From Hellea sp. (GTDB lineage Bacteria > Pseudomonadota > Alphaproteobacteria > Caulobacterales > Maricaulaceae): DNA of 33,470 nucleotides. The stretch spans positions 1 through 33,470 of the forward strand of contig JABABK010000037.1 in NCBI GenBank assembly GCA_014238285.1. Direction: 5' to 3'. The position numbers and the translations under genes are program-made. Position 1 is the first letter of the stretch. Each line of letters starts with the position of its first letter. Below, in pieces: positions 24,394 to 32,698 of the stretch. The notes beneath the pieces are model-generated. The model did no database searches and was not told the origin of the DNA. It was given only the letters and a program-made list of their open reading frames with translations.

Positions 24394-25314
24394 TTACTTA
24401 TATAATTCCTTAGGCCACCGACGATGGACCCAAAACCATTGATCCGGTTTTTCACGAATACGGTCTTCAACAAATTCATTGATTCTAAGAACGCCCGCTT
24501 CAACATCCTTTGGGCGTGTTCCTGTTTCTTTAAGCATAATCGGTTCATGCACCGTCATAGTAAAATTGGCTTTATCGCGAGTTAGGGATAGAGGTACTAA
24601 CGGCGCGCCGGATGCCAGCGCAAGGCGTGTCGGGCCAGGTGCTGTCATGGCATCTTTACCGAAAAACGGTATTACGATTCCTTGATTGAATTTTTGATCA
24701 TTTAGAATGGCTATGGACTCGCCGCGTTTTAGGGCATCCAGTAATTCCCGCGCGCCTTTAGGGCCGGATTTGGGCACCATAAGTTTAGTCCCATAGGCTT
24801 CGCGTTGATCTCTTACGCGTTTATCAATATGCGGGTTATTGATCGGGCGGTAGGTGATTTGAACGTTGAGGCCCCATTGGGTCAGGACCATGGCCATGAT
24901 TTCCCAATTTGCGAAATGACCTGTTACGATTACGATGGGTTTGCCGCTCTTGATAATGTCTTTCAGGCGTTCACCACCAACGACTTTTATCTGCTCGTTA
25001 CCCTCACTAACATCGAGACGATGCAAAACCGGAAATTCCGCAAAAGTCCGGCCAGTATTATTCCACTGATCTTTCAGAAGTTTTTTGATGTCATCTTCTG
25101 TGGCATCAGGAAAAGCAATTTCGAGGCCCTTGCGGGCTATGTTTTGTTTACTCGTTAGGGGGCCGATTTTACCGACAATCCATCCGCCAAATGCAGAAAT
25201 TTGATCAAAGGAAAACGGTTTTAATAAAAGACAGACAAAATCATATGCCAGCGCTTCAAACCGCCAACCAAGTTTTTTGCCAAGGCTAATGTTAGCCACG
25301 TCTTTTTGAGCCAT
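24394..25314 (-). CDS. Lipid A biosynthesis lauroyl/myristoyl acyltransferase
   Basis: 306 residues of the LpxL/LpxM (HtrB) family, which adds a secondary acyl chain to Kdo-lipid A precursors at the inner membrane. The HX4E catalytic motif is GHFANWE (His133, Glu138). Other hallmarks are YRPINNPHID, ILNDQKFNQGIVIPFFGK and the C-terminal PDQWFWVHRRWP. An amphipathic N-terminal segment (about 20-50) can anchor it to the membrane. The start overlaps the end of lpxK by 23 bases, placing it last in the DUF374-waaA-lpxK-acyltransferase operon. LpxL versus LpxM cannot be decided by eye. Confidence 0.93.
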   Translation of the reverse strand: MAQKDVANISLGKKLGWRFEALAYDFVCLLLKPFSFDQISAFGGWIVGKIGPLTSKQNIARKGLEIAFPDATEDDIKKLLKDQWNNTGRTFAEFPVLHRLDVSEGNEQIKVVGGERLKDIIKSGKPIVIVTGHFANWEIMAMVLTQWGLNVQITYRPINNPHIDKRVRDQREAYGTKLMVPKSGPKGARELLDALKRGESIAILNDQKFNQGIVIPFFGKDAMTAPGPTRLALASGAPLVPLSLTRDKANFTMTVHEPIMLKETGTRPKDVEAGVLRINEFVEDRIREKPDQWFWVHRRWPKELYK

Positions 25315-26308
25315 TTTTACCCGCTTCGACCACGGGATGTAAAACCCGGCGAAGGGTTAATTCATCTTCAAACTGAACTTTGACGGGCCAGACAGAGACG
25401 CCTTTGCGGTAGCCCTTGGGCAGACGTACATAATCTTTTTCTGTGGTGATCAGACCAGCTTCCAGTTCGCTGGCCAGCATGAAAAGCTGCTCGATATCAC
25501 CGTCTTTATATTTGTAATGATCACCAAACGGATATTCGCCGACAATTTCGCCGCCATGACGCCGAAGACTATCGAAAAACTTGTTTGGACGTCCAATTCC
25601 AGCAAAGGCGTAAAGCTTGCCTTTGGGCACATCGTCGGAAGGCGCAAGATAAGCAGGAATAACGATTTTGCCTTTAAGCTGCGCGGCGAGATGGTTATCA
25701 ATGTCGTATTTAGGTGATGGTTTCATCAAGATAATAGCATCGGCGCGATCAAGGGCGTCTGAGAGTTTTTCACGAAGCGGTCCTGCTGGAAAGACGCAGC
25801 CATTACCAAAGCCGGTTTCGGCATCGACGACTAATAAGGATAAAGTTTTTTCAAGCAGAGGGTTTTGATGGCCATCATCCATGACAATAACTTTAGCGCC
25901 GTGAGAAACGGCTGCGCGGGCGCCGTCATCTCGCCCGGCTGCAACCCAGACAGGGGCGTGCCGAGCCAGAAGAAGCGGCTCATCGCCAACATCTGCTGAT
26001 GTGTGTTGTTTTTGAACGGGTAGTGGTCCTTTGACTGTTCCGCCGTAACCGCGTGTGAGGCCTACTACATCAACGCCCATTCTGCGGAGGCTGTTAAGAA
26101 GATAAATTGCAACAGGCGTTTTACCGGTTCCGCCCAATGTCGCATTGCCGACACAGATAACCGGAACGCCGGCATCATAGCTTTTAGTGGTTTGAATACG
26201 TCTGGCGGCGGCCCAGCCATAGACCCATGAAATCGGCGAGAGTAGCATTCTGATCATAGGCGCAGAGTCGCGGCCATCTCTGTGATTCCAAAACTCTGGC
26301 GGTCTCAT
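25292..26308 (-). CDS. lpxK: Tetraacyldisaccharide 4'-kinase
   Basis: 338 residues. LpxK phosphorylates the 4' position of the lipid A disaccharide precursor at the inner face of the inner membrane. The P-loop is GNATLGGTGKTP (54-65), and the family motif DDGHQ (144-148, VMDDGHQNP) is present. LTRGYGG (84-90) and GDEPLLLA (108-115) are also typical. A short hydrophobic N-terminal stretch (MIRMLLSPISWVYGWAAARR) is the expected membrane anchor. It lies 13 bases after the waaA stop and overlaps the following acyltransferase by 23 bases. Confidence 0.96.
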   Translation of the reverse strand: MRPPEFWNHRDGRDSAPMIRMLLSPISWVYGWAAARRIQTTKSYDAGVPVICVGNATLGGTGKTPVAIYLLNSLRRMGVDVVGLTRGYGGTVKGPLPVQKQHTSADVGDEPLLLARHAPVWVAAGRDDGARAAVSHGAKVIVMDDGHQNPLLEKTLSLLVVDAETGFGNGCVFPAGPLREKLSDALDRADAIILMKPSPKYDIDNHLAAQLKGKIVIPAYLAPSDDVPKGKLYAFAGIGRPNKFFDSLRRHGGEIVGEYPFGDHYKYKDGDIEQLFMLASELEAGLITTEKDYVRLPKGYRKGVSVWPVKVQFEDELTLRRVLHPVVEAGKNGSKRRG

Positions 26309-26321
26309 AACTTACTGTCTC

Positions 26322-27605
26322 TCAATCTTGTTCCGGCACGAGCGGCGTTAACTGCTCCCAGACATAATCTAATACCGCATCGCGGCTTGTGGCGTAAGTA
26401 TGGGCTGTTTTGCGCATTTTCGCTAGATGTTCTTTGTCAGCGAATATATCGGTGATTGTTTTGCCAATAATATCCGAATTTAAAATTCTCTGAGCGGCAT
26501 CAAATGACATCATGCTCATATAGCTATCGGCGAAACTGGCGATATGGGGCCCGGTTAAAACGGCATTTTCTAGCCGCGCCGGTTCTAACGGATTGTGCCC
26601 GGATAAGCCTTTAATCAGGGATCCACAGACAAAGGTGAGTTTAGACAAACGATAAGCCAGACCCATTTCGCCTATTGTATCAAATAAAAAGACTTGGGTG
26701 CTACGATCAATAGGTTTTCCAGATGTGCGGGTCACAAAGGAAAGTCCGGCAGATTTTAGCTGTTTTTGAATGTCTTTGCTGCGCTCAGGATGTCTCGGCG
26801 CCAGAATAAGCAAGGTAGATTTGAAACGGCTTAGCACGTCTTTGTGGGCGCTAATCATGAGACTGTCTTCGCCCTCATGTGTACTGGCGGCACACCAAAC
26901 TTGGCGTCTGGACGTTTCGGATTTGATTTTCTTTAAGTCTGCTTCGTTAAATGGTAGAGGCTCGGCCGCATCTTTCAAATTACCAGCGGCTTCAATGTTA
27001 CGATCTAAAATCCAGCTAAGACCTTTTGCGGTCGGTTGATCGGCCGCAAGGACAAGGTCAAAAGCTCCGATCAGTGCCTGCGCGCTTTTCCTGCGTTTGC
27101 TCCAGCCCTCAAGAGATTTTTCACTCATGCGAGCATTGAGAAGCGCCATGGGTACGCCGCGCGCCTTGGTCTGGCGGATCATATTGGGCCAAATTTCAGA
27201 CTCCGCCCAAATGGCCATATCCGGTTTCCAGTGATCGAGAAATTTATTGATGGCTTTAGGGTAATCTAGCGGCACATATTGATGAAAGGCGCGATCCGGA
27301 AGCTGTTTGGCTAGAAGTTCGGCGGAAGTCATGGTCCCGCTGGTGACGAGGATATGAGCATTTGGCCGTTCAGATAGAAGCCGGTTGATGACAGGCATTA
27401 GCATGAGGCATTCACCGACACTGGCCCCGTGCATCCAAATTAGTTTTCCTTCTGGACGCGCCAGCTCTGTTTCGCCGTGACGTTCGGCCATGCGGGCAGG
27501 GTCCTCTTTGCCTTGTTTTTGGCGGCGTTTAAGCAGTAACGGGGTTAACGGGCCAAGCACTTTGGTCGCCGCGCCGTAGCTACGAATGAGCGGAGTCTCG
27601 GTCAC
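26322..27605 (-). CDS. waaA: 3-deoxy-D-manno-octulosonic acid transferase
   Basis: 427 residues from the GTG at 27605, which has AGGAAA eight bases upstream and leaves a 13-base gap to the preceding gene. An ATG at 27662 would add 19 residues and overlap that gene by 44 bases, and it lacks a good ribosome-binding site. WaaA (KdtA) moves Kdo from CMP-Kdo to lipid IVA. The catalytic motif GASVGE places Glu65, preceded by KEDPARMAERHG. Other signatures are VTSGTMTS, YVPLDYP, WAESEIWPN, APRHPER and GHNPLEPARL. It has an N-terminal membrane-associated helix and a GT-B fold. It is the second gene of the lipid A operon. Confidence 0.93.
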   Translation of the reverse strand: MTETPLIRSYGAATKVLGPLTPLLLKRRQKQGKEDPARMAERHGETELARPEGKLIWMHGASVGECLMLMPVINRLLSERPNAHILVTSGTMTSAELLAKQLPDRAFHQYVPLDYPKAINKFLDHWKPDMAIWAESEIWPNMIRQTKARGVPMALLNARMSEKSLEGWSKRRKSAQALIGAFDLVLAADQPTAKGLSWILDRNIEAAGNLKDAAEPLPFNEADLKKIKSETSRRQVWCAASTHEGEDSLMISAHKDVLSRFKSTLLILAPRHPERSKDIQKQLKSAGLSFVTRTSGKPIDRSTQVFLFDTIGEMGLAYRLSKLTFVCGSLIKGLSGHNPLEPARLENAVLTGPHIASFADSYMSMMSFDAAQRILNSDIIGKTITDIFADKEHLAKMRKTAHTYATSRDAVLDYVWEQLTPLVPEQD

Positions 27606-27618
27606 GAGCTTTTTCCTA

Positions 27619-28350
27619 TCATGATCTGGGCTCCCGTGACATATCAGGATCAACGGGATCATGGCCTAGTCGGCGATCGGCATCTGCGAGAAAAATGTTC
27701 ATTTCGTTTTCGATTTGATCTCTATATTTTTTGATATCGCGCTCATCCGCATCGGCGGGAACGGTCAGGGGAGTTCCCCATATGATCATCCCTTTGCCAA
27801 AGGGCAAGGGCAGAACGAAGCGATCCCAAGATCTAAACTGAATCCGGTTTTTTACGGCAAATGTGCAAGGCAGGATAGGCGCGCCTGTGAGCTTTGATAA
27901 TCGCAGCGGCCCATCGCCGAGTCTTTGTCTTGGGCCTCTTGGTCCGTCCGGCGTAATCACGACGCAGGCATTTTCATTAATAGCGGCTTTCATGGCCCGA
28001 AGCGCTGAAGAACCTCCCTTGGCTTTACTGCCGCCAGTTTTTCGCGATGAGCCGCGAATGGTTTTAAGGCCGAGATATTCCGTCGTATAGGCTACCAATG
28101 CCCCGTCGCGAGACAGTGAGATCAGGACGTGAGGCTTTTGCCAGTTTTTCTTCCAAGCGGCATTTAGCATTAAAAACCGCGAATGCCAGGTCAGGCCAAT
28201 CAATCCTTTGCCGTTATTGATAACGGGGGCAGCCACACCAGCGCGCTCTATGGTCCAGCGCGTAGTGTATTTCACCATGACCATATAGGCGGCCAGGAGA
28301 AAACCGATGCATTTTTGCACGGCAGCTGAGCGCATGAAACGTTTGAACAC
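27619..28350 (-). CDS. DUF374 lysophospholipid acyltransferase-like protein
   Basis: 243 residues. The DUF374 family is related to PlsC acyltransferases. Visible motifs are LTWHSRFLM (His56), SLSRDGALVA (80-83 SRDG) and TPDGPRGPRQRLGDGPLRLSK (PDGPRGP 134-140). The N-terminal hydrophobic helix (14-28) is a likely membrane anchor. In Alphaproteobacteria this gene commonly stands just before waaA and lpxK, as here, suggesting acylation or handling of lipid A or its precursors; the actual acceptor is not established. It is the first gene of the leftward operon, and only 50 bases separate it from the divergent phosphatase gene. Confidence 0.9.
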   Translation of the reverse strand: MFKRFMRSAAVQKCIGFLLAAYMVMVKYTTRWTIERAGVAAPVINNGKGLIGLTWHSRFLMLNAAWKKNWQKPHVLISLSRDGALVAYTTEYLGLKTIRGSSRKTGGSKAKGGSSALRAMKAAINENACVVITPDGPRGPRQRLGDGPLRLSKLTGAPILPCTFAVKNRIQFRSWDRFVLPLPFGKGMIIWGTPLTVPADADERDIKKYRDQIENEMNIFLADADRRLGHDPVDPDMSREPRS

Positions 28351-28400
28351 GCGCGTCCTCCCTGTTAGTGAATTGCGACGTAAGGAACCTCTTAGAACGA

Positions 28401-29060
28401 ATGAAACTGAACCTCAACAATCCGGCTGATAGAAAACAGGCCTTTCGGGACGTCTATTGGGGCGATCACGGTATATTACGAACACATTTTCGCAATAAGC
28501 ATGATTTAGGCGGACAAATGTACCGTGAAAACCAACCCAATCCCAAACGTATTGCTATTTGGGCCGAGGAGGGAATCAAAACTGTCATCAATTTACGGGG
28601 TGAAAGCCCGAAAGGGTTTTACTTGCTAGAGCGCGAAGCGTGCGAAGCTCATGGCATGATTTTGATCAATTTTCGTATGTTTAGTCGTGATACTCATACA
28701 GTGGCCAAATTGCGGGCAGCGAAAGAGCTGTTTGAGACAATAGAGTACCCGGCTGTCATGCACTGTAAATCTGGTGCAGACCGAACGGGCATAATGGGCG
28801 TGCTTTATAAACACTTTAAAATGGGCGAGACGATAGAGCAGGCGATAGAACAATTATCCCTCAAATATATGCATGTGAAGCAAGGCAAGACTGGCATGCT
28901 CGATTTCTTTTTTGAGAACTATATCGCCTATAATGCTAAGTCGCCGATAGACTTTATGGATTGGGTCGAGACAGTCTATGATCCTGCGGATGTGAAGTCA
29001 CGCTTTATGTCTGGCCGGGTAGGAAGTTTTGTCACGGACACCGTTCTAAATCGAGAATAA
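28401..29060 (+). CDS. Cysteine-based tyrosine/dual-specificity phosphatase-like protein
   Basis: 219 residues from ATG 28401; a GTG at 28368 would add 11 residues and neither start has an ideal ribosome-binding site (AAGGA at 28382 is 14 bases from the ATG). The phosphatase P-loop reads MHCKSGADRTG, the CX5R signature, with the nucleophile Cys at about residue 122 and Arg at 128. TVINLRGES (about 61-69) is the typical first strand of this bacterial DSP group. The N-terminus (FRDVYWGDHGILRTHFRNKHDLGGQMYRENQPNPKRI) also fits. Substrates could be phosphoproteins or phospholipids. It is divergent from the lipid A operon, so an envelope role is possible but unproven. Confidence 0.88.
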   Translation: MKLNLNNPADRKQAFRDVYWGDHGILRTHFRNKHDLGGQMYRENQPNPKRIAIWAEEGIKTVINLRGESPKGFYLLEREACEAHGMILINFRMFSRDTHTVAKLRAAKELFETIEYPAVMHCKSGADRTGIMGVLYKHFKMGETIEQAIEQLSLKYMHVKQGKTGMLDFFFENYIAYNAKSPIDFMDWVETVYDPADVKSRFMSGRVGSFVTDTVLNRE

Positions 29061-29096
29061 GCACGAATGTCGTTTTTTTGACTGTTTTTGTCGAAT

Positions 29097-29125
29097 TTGA
29101 ACACGCAAAAATCTTAAAATATAAA
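29097..29125 (+). promoter_or_regulatory. Candidate sigma70-type promoter of gbcAB
   Basis: TTGAAC (29097-29102) and TATAAA (29120-29125) are spaced by exactly 17 bases, in an AT-rich gap 44 bases before the gbcA start. No operator palindrome was noticed. Confidence 0.45.
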
Positions 29126-29168
29126 TATTCGCTAGGCCTGTTTGTCGTTATAAATAAGGCCCATAATT

Positions 29169-30407
29169 TTGACCCATAATGTTGAATTGCGCGACCGTCT
29201 ATTGAGACAAAAAGACGGCTATAGTCTTGAACAGGCGTTTTATACCTCAGAGAGTATCCTAGAAGCCGATCTTGAGAGTTTTTTCTATCAAGATTGGCTC
29301 TTTATGATTCCAGCGTGCGAGATTTCCAAATCTGGAGACTATGTTACTCAAAAAGTCGGGCAATATGACATTGTCATTGTCAGAGGCGATGACGGGATTA
29401 TTCGGGCGCTGCATAATAGTTGTCGGCACCGGGGATCGCGCTTGTGCTCAGCTCAAAAAGGGTCGGCACCTAAGCTCGTATGTCCGTACCATCAATGGAC
29501 TTATGAGCTAGACGGGAAGTTGCTTTATGCCCGTGATATGGGCGATGATTTTAAGCCTGAACAACATAGTCTCAAAGCGGTCCATTGCCGTGAAATCGCG
29601 GGGTTAGTGTTTATTTGTTTGGCTAATATTGCGCCTGATTTTTCAGAGCTCGAAGGCCATTTAGCTAACTATCTAGGCCCGCATAAGCTGGGTAATGCAA
29701 AGGTCGCCCACAGTTCAACAATTGTTGAAAATGGTAACTGGAAGCTCGTCTTTGAGAATAACCGTGAGTGTTATCATTGTTCCGGTTCCCATCCAGCGCT
29801 TTGCCGAACCTTTCCTGACGCGCCCGCTTTCACAGCCGTGACATCAGCAGGGTTTCCGCAGGATGTGAAAGATCACTGGAAAAAGTGTGAGGCAATCGAC
29901 TTGCCATCTAAGTATGTCATTGATCCGGGTAGCTATTGGCGCCTAGCGCGTGTCCCGCTAATTGGTGAGGCCGAAAGTTTTACGATGAGCGGGAAAACGG
30001 CTGTTTCTCGGTTAATGGGAGATATTTCAGTTAAAGCTGCTGGCTCGTTATTGCTGTTTTCCTACCCTAATAGCTGGAACCATTTTCTATCTGATCACGC
30101 GATTGTCTTTCAAGTCATGCCGATCAATGCGGTCCAGACACAGGTCACAACGAAATGGCTCGTCCATAAAGATGCCGTTGAAGGTCGTGATTATGATTTG
30201 GAGACTCTGACTCATGTCTGGAAGAATACCAATGATGAAGATCGGCGCGTCGTCGAAGAAAACCAAATCGGTGTTAATTCACCCGCATATGAGCCCGGAC
30301 CGTACTCACCGATCCATGAAAGTGGCGTGCTGCAATTTGTCGAATGGTATAAGGCAACTTTACTGTCTCGCCTTGAGGGTTCAAGTTTGATGCAGGCTGC
30401 CGAATGA
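29169..30407 (+). CDS. gbcA: Glycine betaine monooxygenase, Rieske oxygenase subunit
   Basis: 412 residues from a TTG start with AAGG nine bases upstream; no in-frame ATG lies near the conserved N-terminus (RDRLLRQKDGYSLEQAFYTSESI), and a stop codon at 29151 limits extension. The Rieske cluster is held by CRH (Cys85, His87) and CPYH (Cys105, His108). The mononuclear iron site is in ENNRECYHCSGSHPALCRTFPD (Glu200, His203, His208), wording typical of GbcA and related quaternary-amine oxygenases. GbcA demethylates glycine betaine to dimethylglycine and formaldehyde. Stachydrine or other betaine demethylases are close relatives, so the exact substrate is inferred. It is coupled to gbcB by an ATGA overlap. 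Dimethylglycine oxidation genes are not in the window. Confidence 0.87.
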   Translation: MTHNVELRDRLLRQKDGYSLEQAFYTSESILEADLESFFYQDWLFMIPACEISKSGDYVTQKVGQYDIVIVRGDDGIIRALHNSCRHRGSRLCSAQKGSAPKLVCPYHQWTYELDGKLLYARDMGDDFKPEQHSLKAVHCREIAGLVFICLANIAPDFSELEGHLANYLGPHKLGNAKVAHSSTIVENGNWKLVFENNRECYHCSGSHPALCRTFPDAPAFTAVTSAGFPQDVKDHWKKCEAIDLPSKYVIDPGSYWRLARVPLIGEAESFTMSGKTAVSRLMGDISVKAAGSLLLFSYPNSWNHFLSDHAIVFQVMPINAVQTQVTTKWLVHKDAVEGRDYDLETLTHVWKNTNDEDRRVVEENQIGVNSPAYEPGPYSPIHESGVLQFVEWYKATLLSRLEGSSLMQAAE

Positions 30408-31483
30408 GCCTTGCCCTAAAGTCCTATAAAGCGCTTGAGCAGGCAAACGTTTGGCGAGATGATGAAGATCTGGTGTGCACAGGGATTGTGCCCGAAGGAC
30501 CGAACGTAAAAACCTATACTTTTAGATCGCCTAGTGGAAGGTGGTTCAATTTTGATGCCGGACAGTTTATTACGCTGGAATTACCCGTTGGTGGCAAAGT
30601 TTTGCACAACACTTATACGATTTCATCCAGCCCTTCGCGTCCGTTATCGATTTCTATTACGGTCAAGGCCCAACTTGACAGTATCGGAACGCGCTGGATA
30701 TTTGATAATGTCGAGACAGGCACAAAGCTAAAAGTCTATGGGCCTGCCGGACTATTTTCGTTTCAGAATAATCTCTCCGATAAGTATATGTTTATATCGG
30801 CCGGGTCCGGCATCACGCCAATGATGTCGATGACTTCCTTCCTGTTTGATCACGGAGAAGAAGCGGATATCTGTTTTATCAATTGCGCGCGGAGGCCATC
30901 CGAAATAATTTTGCGGTCTCAATTGGAGTTCATGGCGACCCGTGTCCCGGGGATAAAAATCCACTATGTCGTGCAAGAGGATGATCCCTTTCATGTTTGG
31001 ACGGGTTATCGCGGGCGGCTTAACCAGTTAATGCTGGGCTTAATGGCACCAGATTATCTGGAGCGTGAAGTATTCTGCTGTGGCCCGGAATCTTTTATGG
31101 TGTCGGTTAGATCTATGCTTGAAGCCTTCGGCTTTGATATGTCGCGCTATCATGAAGAGAGTTTTGTCGCTCCGATTGAAGAAGAAAGCGAAGTGCCTGA
31201 TAATGAGCTCCCATCCGCGAGTCAGGTGGAAATGATATTCCAGTCATCGGACGTCAGCGTCGCTTGCGACACGAATGACACAGTTCTGGCCATTGCAAAA
31301 TCTGCGGGGCTAAACATTCCATCTGCTTGTACCTTTGGGGTGTGCGGAACCTGTAAGGTTAAGAAATTGTCTGGTGACGTGCAAATGGTTCACAATGGCG
31401 GGATCAGTCAGGCCGATATTGACGCAGGTTTCATTCTAGCCTGTTGCTCTAAGCCAAGCGGGAAAGTCGTGCTCGAGGTTTAA
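30404..31483 (+). CDS. gbcB: Glycine betaine monooxygenase, reductase subunit
   Basis: 359 residues in three domains: an FAD-binding barrel (about 20-125, with NTYTISSSPS), an NAD-binding domain (about 125-250, starting FISAGSGITPMMSM and including CCGPESFM), and a C-terminal plant-type [2Fe-2S] ferredoxin (about 275-359) with CTFGVCGTCKVKK and a final CC. It passes electrons from NAD(P)H to the Rieske centre of GbcA. Order and size match GbcB. The start lies inside the gbcA stop (ATGA), so the two subunits are made together. The next gene pair is a toxin-antitoxin module, so no further betaine genes follow. Confidence 0.9.
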   Translation: MSLALKSYKALEQANVWRDDEDLVCTGIVPEGPNVKTYTFRSPSGRWFNFDAGQFITLELPVGGKVLHNTYTISSSPSRPLSISITVKAQLDSIGTRWIFDNVETGTKLKVYGPAGLFSFQNNLSDKYMFISAGSGITPMMSMTSFLFDHGEEADICFINCARRPSEIILRSQLEFMATRVPGIKIHYVVQEDDPFHVWTGYRGRLNQLMLGLMAPDYLEREVFCCGPESFMVSVRSMLEAFGFDMSRYHEESFVAPIEEESEVPDNELPSASQVEMIFQSSDVSVACDTNDTVLAIAKSAGLNIPSACTFGVCGTCKVKKLSGDVQMVHNGGISQADIDAGFILACCSKPSGKVVLEV

Positions 31484-31511
31484 AACGTCTTTTATAATTG
31501 GGTGTGCCGTG

Positions 31512-31528
31512 GTAGGATAAAATCCTAC
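31512..31528. promoter_or_regulatory. Operator-like inverted repeat before parD
   Basis: GTAGGAT-AAA-ATCCTAC is a perfect 7-bp inverted repeat with a 3-base spacer, 12 bases before the parD start and overlapping a TAAAAT that could be a -10 element. ParD antitoxins repress their own operons through such sites, so this is the likely autoregulatory operator. Confidence 0.55.
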
Positions 31529-31540
31529 TGGAGAATATCT

Positions 31541-31798
31541 ATGCCCATGGTCAAAAAAAGCATCACTGTTACGGAAGAGCAAGAAAAGTGGATTCAAGCT
31601 CGTATGAAAACGGGCAATTACGCCTCCGATAGTGAAGTCATCCGCGAAGCTGTCCGGAAAATTCAAGTGGAAGAAGCACATCGAGAGTTTGTCAGAGAAG
31701 CCCTGAAAGAAGGTGAAGAGAGCGGTTATATCAAGATAGATAAAGATAAAAAGTTAGCTGAACTAAAAACCAGATTGAAGGCCGATGGCAAGCTATAG
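31541..31798 (+). CDS. parD: ParD-type antitoxin
   Basis: 85 residues. The ATG at 31541 has GGAG seven bases upstream; a second ATG at 31547 and an upstream GTG at 31502 are less likely, the latter because it would run through the operator. The N-terminus KKSITVTEEQEKWIQARMKTGNYASDSEVIREAVRKIQ is a ribbon-helix-helix DNA-binding domain. The charged C-terminal tail (EFVREALKEGEESGYIKIDKDKKLAEL) would wrap the toxin. It neutralises ParE and represses the operon. The last 14 bases overlap parE. Confidence 0.92.
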   Translation: MPMVKKSITVTEEQEKWIQARMKTGNYASDSEVIREAVRKIQVEEAHREFVREALKEGEESGYIKIDKDKKLAELKTRLKADGKL

Positions 31799-32078
31799 TT
31801 TTTCGCGAAAAGCCGATGCTGACTTAGATCGAATTTATGATTATGGGGTTCAGGCTTTTGGTGTAACTCAAGCTGATATTTATTTCGGTACTTTATTTGA
31901 CCGTTTCGACCTAATCGCTCAAGAACCTTTTATTTATCCGATTGCGTATGATTATAATCCTCAATATCGAAAAAGTGTGTGCGGTACGGATACTGTTTTT
32001 TACCGAGTTCAAGCTGATAATAGCGTTTTGATCATCAGGATATTGGGGCGTCAAGATATGGAAAAACATTTAAACTAA
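31785..32078 (+). CDS. parE: ParE/RelE-superfamily toxin
   Basis: 97 residues of the RelE/ParE fold: YSFSRKADADLDRIYDYGVQAFG, an RKSVCGTDTVFYRV segment and the C-terminal VLIIRILGRQDMEKHLN, which are diagnostic for ParE. ParE toxins poison DNA gyrase; RelE-type relatives cleave mRNA, but the sequence is closer to ParE. It overlaps parD by 14 bases. It ends 1 base before a methyltransferase gene, which may be cotranscribed. The module may be chromosomal and serve in stress or stabilisation of the region. Confidence 0.92.
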   Translation: MASYSFSRKADADLDRIYDYGVQAFGVTQADIYFGTLFDRFDLIAQEPFIYPIAYDYNPQYRKSVCGTDTVFYRVQADNSVLIIRILGRQDMEKHLN

Positions 32079-32079
32079 T

Positions 32080-32691
32080 ATGGGATTCTACAATAAATAT
32101 ATTCTTCCGTGCTGCCTCGATATGGCCTGCGGGGCTAAGCCGATCACGAAGCAACGAGAGAAAGTTGTGCCGCTGGCAACGGGTGTGGTTCTGGAAATAG
32201 GCATTGGGTCTGGGCAAAACTTGCCCCATTATAACGCCGATAAAGTCTCCAAAATTGTTGGGGTTGATCCAGATAAAAATATTTGGAAACGTAGCGCGGA
32301 CCGGCGGGCGGCTTGTCCTATCGATATCGAACGCATTGGACTGTCCGGTGAGGAAATCCCGCTCGATAGCAAGACGGCGGATACAGTGGTTTGCACCTAT
32401 ACGCTCTGCACTATTCCTGATCCGGTTAAGGCTCTTAGAGAGATGCGCCGTATCCTAAAACCCGGCGGTAAAATCCTGTTCTCAGAGCACGGCATGGCGC
32501 CTGATGCCAAAGTCGCGAAATGGCAATGCCGGATTGACCCGATCTGGAAAAAGATAGCAGGCGGTTGTCATACCGGCCGCGATATTCCGGAGCTGTTTCG
32601 GCAGGCAGGACTTACCTTTAAACAGCTCGACGAAATGTATATTCCGGGGCCTAGGCCGCTGTCTTATAATTACTGGGGTTCGGCAGGATGA
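32080..32691 (+). CDS. Class I SAM-dependent methyltransferase
   Basis: 203 residues. SAM-binding motif I is VVLEIGIGSGQNLPHY (about 36-51), the acidic GVDPD (about 61-65) follows, and later CTYTLCTIPDPVKALREMRRILKPGGKILFSEHG covers motifs II-III. It resembles the Methyltransf_11/UbiE-like group that includes METTL7-like proteins. The acceptor is unknown. The start is 1 base after the parE stop and its ribosome-binding site is weak, which suggests translation by re-initiation after parE. Cysteines near the N-terminus (PCCLDMAC) are unusual and might bind metal or form disulfides. Confidence 0.87.
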   Translation: MGFYNKYILPCCLDMACGAKPITKQREKVVPLATGVVLEIGIGSGQNLPHYNADKVSKIVGVDPDKNIWKRSADRRAACPIDIERIGLSGEEIPLDSKTADTVVCTYTLCTIPDPVKALREMRRILKPGGKILFSEHGMAPDAKVAKWQCRIDPIWKKIAGGCHTGRDIPELFRQAGLTFKQLDEMYIPGPRPLSYNYWGSAG

Positions 32692-32698
32692 CTTACGT

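Noticed and set aside
27606-27662. Longer waaA starting at ATG 27662
   Set aside because: It would overlap the upstream gene by 44 bases, lacks a good ribosome-binding site, and adds a non-conserved N-terminus; GTG 27605 with AGGAAA fits better.
31541-32691. A phage-defence or anti-defence island around parDE and the methyltransferase
   Set aside because: The methyltransferase is a small-molecule type without DNA-recognition features; no nuclease, helicase or integrase is nearby.
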